A DNA stretch of 12,089 nt from Haplosporangium gracile (lineage: Eukaryota; Mortierellomycota; Mortierellomycetes; Mortierellales; Mortierellaceae): NCBI GenBank assembly GCA_015499985.1, contig JAAAUF010001109.1, forward strand, positions 1-12,089, read 5' to 3'. The position numbers and the translations under genes are program-made. Below the pieces are notes generated by a model, which saw only the letters and a list, made by a program, of their open reading frames with translations, was not told the origin of the DNA and searched no databases. Positions 9,233 to 12,089 of this stretch are shown here, piece after piece (the stretch's first letter is position 1; every line of letters starts with the position of its first letter).

Positions 9233-9448
9233 TCGCAAATACTAAACATCGTACAAATCCTACGCTCAAATCACCAATCATTTAGGCCTAATGATGATAT
9301 TGACACTCGGCCCTTAACGAATTGCATAAGCCTTTCGGAATGGCAAGGGAGTAGCAAAAAAAGGATCAATCGTACGAAACATAGTACTCGGGCACGGTTC
9401 CTCTCCCCTCCGTCCATTTTGGGGAAATCTCAATTTTCGCAAATACTA
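9233..9448. repeat. 12-bp direct repeat TCGCAAATACTA, two copies
   Basis: Identical 12-base copies lie at 9233-9244 and 9437-9448, 204 bases apart. Their last eight bases (AAATACTA) also form part of the hairpin arm at 9168-9175. Three copies of the octamer within 280 bases at the right side of a dead mobile-type gene may belong to an element end or to the leader of the next gene. Confidence 0.5.
9277..9295. repeat. near-palindrome centred on TTAGGCCTAA
   Basis: TTAGGCCTAA (9282-9291) is a perfect palindrome, flanked by ATCA on the left and TGAT on the right with a single unpaired T at 9281. It is small and could be a protein-binding site or chance. No other copy was noticed in the window. 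Confidence 0.45.
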
Positions 9449-9898
9449 CGCTTGTCATTTTGACTACTCTCCTGGCGCCTCGATCCTCCTCTCCACCGAC
9501 CACACAGCCCCTCCACCGTATCGTCCCTCCGCCCTTCCCCCAACTATGACCACCAGCGTTACAAACCTGGATAACAAAACTCCGACCCAAGGCCACCCTG
9601 TGCTTGATGCGCCGAGGGACTGTCATTTTCAATAGAGCAGCTGTTATTCTGGCACTGTTGCACAAGCCACCCATTGGGCGTCAATGCCCTCGCCGTTGAC
9701 ATCTCGACGACAACAGTCAATAGTTTATCCCCATCGATTCCACTTTTTCATTCCAGCATCAGCTTTCATTCAGGAGCAATCACCGTCGTGCTCGACCAGT
9801 AGTTTCAGCTCTTGATTTACAAGAATCGAGGGAGAACTTACTAACAACAGTCGCTGCACACACACGTACACAGGGACAGAGAACGTATCTTGGTCGAA

Positions 9899-11198
9899 AT
9901 GCTGCCGTTTCAGTCTGCTATCCCACCATGGGTGGCTGGATGCTCATGTGTCTTTTTCGCGTCACTCTTTGTTGGATCCCTCTACCTGTTTCCTGTAAAG
10001 AAGCAGGCCGCAACTGGGATCCATGCATCAGATCGTTCTCAGCAACGACTAGATAGAGATCACCCATTGGTGATCAAGCAGCGCATCAAGGGCATCATTT
10101 TCACCTCCGTTTTGGTCACCGTTTATCTTTGGGTCGTCTTTTCTATCTCTGGCGCCATCCCCTCCGACCAGGCAAGCCAGCCATTACCTATGCACACTAG
10201 CCGTACTCATTCATCACAGGTTTTGCAAGTCCTAACACTGCTATCAAATGTCATCGCATTGAATAGCCAACTTCGAGTCGTGTACACGTGTTCCTTCAAC
10301 TGCTTGGTCTGACGGTCCCAGCTCACGGTCTGGTCCAATGGCTGCACCATATTTTCACACCTATGGTTTTGGTTACGATGCTGTTCTTGGGTCCCCTGGT
10401 CATGATGCTGATCGATAGCGAACTCCCTTTTCAACCAAGGTTTTACTGGAGAAATCATCTACAGAACTTCTGCGAGTGGATCGGCATTCGCAACTACATT
10501 GTGGTATAGGTCACTGTTATTGATGCATTCTTACGCTGGCCTGTTCATTTTTGACATTCAGTCAGATAATGGTTTTGCTAAATAATTCGTTCTGCTCTTT
10601 TGTTCGCTTTTGCTATTAGGGTCCTATTGCAGAGGAATACATTTTCAGAGCCTGCATGGTCTCCATAACAGCCATGTCGGGTGCTTCGCCCAAAGCCATG
10701 ATCTTTGGACTTCCTCTTGTCTTTGGCATTGGTGAGCATAGAACTTCTTTTCGGTTCGATAGAATGATCCATCTTCCATATCGTGCTTGACCTACTGTCT
10801 AAACGACTCTTTTTATTCCCTTTATCTTTTATGTTGGGAGCATAGCTCACTTGCACCACGGGTATGAATCCTTTGTTAGACAAGATCGGACTCGCCAAGC
10901 GGCGATCCAATCGGTCATTATTGCTCTGGTTCAAATGACCTACACCAGCCTCTTTGGTTGGTTTGCGACGTTTCTGTTTCTCCGGACGTCGTCCCTTTTG
11001 GCACCATGTCTCTGCCATTCCTTTTGCAATCTGATGGGCTTTCCCGACGTCTCCAACATCCAGTACTATGGCCGCTGGAAGATATGGATCTATGTGGCGT
11101 TTGGACTGGGCATTATTCTTTTCGCAGGCATGCTGAGATTTTTGACTAGTCCTTCCTTGTATGGAAGCGCGTACACTTCTGTTTATTGGATGAAATAG
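9899..11198 (+). CDS. RCE1: CAAX prenyl protease 2 (Rce1, type II CAAX protease)
   Basis: Exons are 9899-10171, 10267-10503, 10620-10731 and 10846-11198, coding for 324 residues. Rce1 is an ER membrane endopeptidase that removes the last three residues from farnesylated or geranylgeranylated CAAX proteins such as Ras and a-factor precursors. Exon 1 has two hydrophobic helices (CSCVFFASLFVGSLYLF and IIFTSVLVTVYLWVVF). Exon 2 has VLVTMLFLGPLVMMLI. The catalytic motifs of the ABI/CPBP family are complete: PIAEEYIFR (Glu175, Glu176, Arg180), FGIAHLHH (His209) and CHSFCNLMGFP (His265, Asn269). The length is close to that of known Rce1 enzymes. Introns 2 and 3 are GT-AG. The first intron (10172-10266) fits only as GC-AG: CAG|GCAAGC at the donor, CTAAC at 10232-10236 as a branch site, and AATAG at the acceptor, with phase 0 on both sides. 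Reading through instead meets a stop in exon 2's frame. The start ATG is the first in the frame. Confidence 0.92.
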
Positions 11199-11690
11199 AG
11201 ACTAAAGCAAAACACTGCGTAGCTCAACAGACTCTAAGCAAGTGCACCAGAGTACTGGCTGCATTAGCGCTGTGGCAATACGAGGAGAAAATACAAATAG
11301 AAAATATTATGTGACTTGTTCGCTTGTGAAAAGACCGTGCCGTTTTGTACAAGGAAATTGCACCAGATTCTTTAATCGTATATTACCATGGACCAGAGAC
11401 CACGTTGCTCCGCATCCTTCCTCCTTCTCCCTCATCGCTCACGCACACCATCTCTCTGTCTCGCGTATTGATTCAACATCAACCATTACATAGCCTCAGC
11501 CCACCGTACACCTTGGACACCGCACAGGCAGGCCAAGCATACTCTGAACCTCCACGGTTCTCTACCCTTTAACATCCACAGTCTTCTACCAGCAGCACTA
11601 CCAGCCTCTGAAGCAGTGTAATGGATCACTAAACTTGTATGGATCGAGTGACACCAATACGATCCCAAGAATGTCGCACAGTTGAAAGTC
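11199..11690. other. downstream of the Rce1 gene, no gene supported
   Basis: The first 100-150 bases are A-rich in places and are probably the Rce1 3' untranslated region. From about 11400 to 11480 the plus strand is CT-rich. That could be a leader of a plus-strand gene starting later, or the 3' part of the minus-strand gene to the right. Short ATG frames here end quickly, and no family is recognised. Confidence 0.4.
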
Positions 11691-12062
11691 TCAAAGGTTT
11701 TTGTAGGAAAGGTGCTGACCGGGAGTGGCCTGTGCCGGAGTGGAGAATGGGCAAGGGTGGGCGCAGGCACGGGTAAATTGGCGTATAGGTGCCTGTACAA
11801 GAGTCGAGGCGCCTCTGTTGTAGTGTTCCTGTTGATGACGCATGGCGAGGTGCATGTATTTGTTGGAGGCAGGCAATAGATCATGAACGAGAGCGCCACA
11901 GACGTCCTCTTTACCCAAGACGCTATCGTTTACAGCCAAACAGCGCTCCTCTCGCATGTGAACTTTGTTGGAAACATTCTGCTGGATTTGCTGCGCAATG
12001 TGGACTACCTGCTGCTCACGGGCTTTGTAACGTACTCCACTTTGATGATCAAAGTGAAACAC
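11691..12062 (-). CDS. hypothetical protein, minus strand, possibly partial
   Basis: An open frame of 123 codons starts at the ATG whose first base is 12062 and reads leftward. I do not recognise it. The first 80 residues look like real protein: YKAREQQVVHIAQQIQQNVS is amphipathic and helical, followed by NDSVLGKEDVCGALVHDLLP and NKYMHLAMRHQQEHYN. Codon choice (GTC, CTC, CAG, AAC) resembles the intact genes. The last 40 residues are rich in Pro, Ala and Thr and may be read-through beyond a splice site or past the natural end. The right edge is only 27 bases away, so the true start may be in an exon outside the window. An overlapping plus-strand frame (11682-11879) lacks an ATG and looks weaker. 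Confidence 0.35.
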   Translation of the reverse strand: MFHFDHQSGVRYKAREQQVVHIAQQIQQNVSNKVHMREERCLAVNDSVLGKEDVCGALVHDLLPASNKYMHLAMRHQQEHYNRGASTLVQAPIRQFTRACAHPCPFSTPAQATPGQHLSYKNL

Positions 12063-12089
12063 ATGGATTTAGCACGGCTTTTTTTGTGT

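Larger units (their letters stand above)
9182..9898 (+). promoter_or_regulatory. upstream region and leader of the Rce1 gene
   Basis: No protein family is recognised in these 717 bases. The first part holds the repeats described separately. From about 9460 to 9545 the plus strand is strongly CT-rich, resembling the leaders of the other genes here and marking a likely transcription start area. An ATG at 9546 opens a 29-codon frame ending in TAG at 9633-9635. The main start at 9899 lies 264 bases further on. If transcription starts near 9500, this would be an upstream reading frame in a long leader; an unseen leader intron is another option. Confidence 0.4.

Noticed and set aside
10578..11018. 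Minus-strand frame of 146 codons overlapping Rce1
   Set aside because: It lies antisense to exons 3-4 of Rce1, which contain the catalytic motifs, and has no family features.
1..12089. tRNA, rRNA genes and CRISPR arrays
   Set aside because: I saw no cloverleaf arms with a GGTTCRA-type T loop, no rRNA-like blocks and no regularly spaced repeats; a fungal context makes CRISPR unlikely.

Overview
This window looks like nuclear DNA from a filamentous or zygomycete-type fungus. The genes are interrupted by many short introns of about 90-150 bases with GT-AG ends, the start codons follow CT-rich leaders, and base composition is balanced. The protein families fit a fungus. An early-diverging lineage such as Mortierellomycota is possible, but that placement is only an impression from the proteins and was not tested.

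Layout from left to right: (1) about 540 bases with no gene I can support. (2) A CT-rich leader and a five-exon gene for a rhomboid intramembrane serine protease (681-2789). It has a long Gln/Asn/Ser-rich cytosolic N-terminus and the complete catalytic Ser/His pair. (3) A spacer with T-, A- and C-runs leading into a second CT-rich leader. (4) A large decayed multi-exon gene (3117-9181). It keeps eight well-formed introns but carries many stops and frameshifts. Its last exons read as the C-terminal half of a Fanzor-type (eukaryotic TnpB-like) nuclease, with the NExRTSxxC zinc-ribbon start and the R(D/E)AN...NNIA ending. Just past its C-terminus lie a perfect 10-bp hairpin and a spaced 12-bp direct repeat. 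(5) A leader region with upstream ATGs, then a four-exon gene for the CAAX prenyl protease Rce1 (9899-11198), apparently with one GC-AG intron. (6) A right-hand region where a minus-strand reading frame (11691-12062) looks coding but could not be identified.

The two intact genes encode unrelated membrane-embedded proteases facing the same way, with the dead Fanzor locus between them. The Fanzor relic is the most interesting part of the window. It probably represents a mobile or formerly mobile RNA-guided nuclease locus that entered the spacer between two housekeeping genes and then died. Its very long N-terminal part, about 1,100 codons upstream of the recognisable nuclease portion, is unexplained. 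All exon joins and frame assignments were made by eye from splice signals and protein continuity, with no alignment or transcript support.
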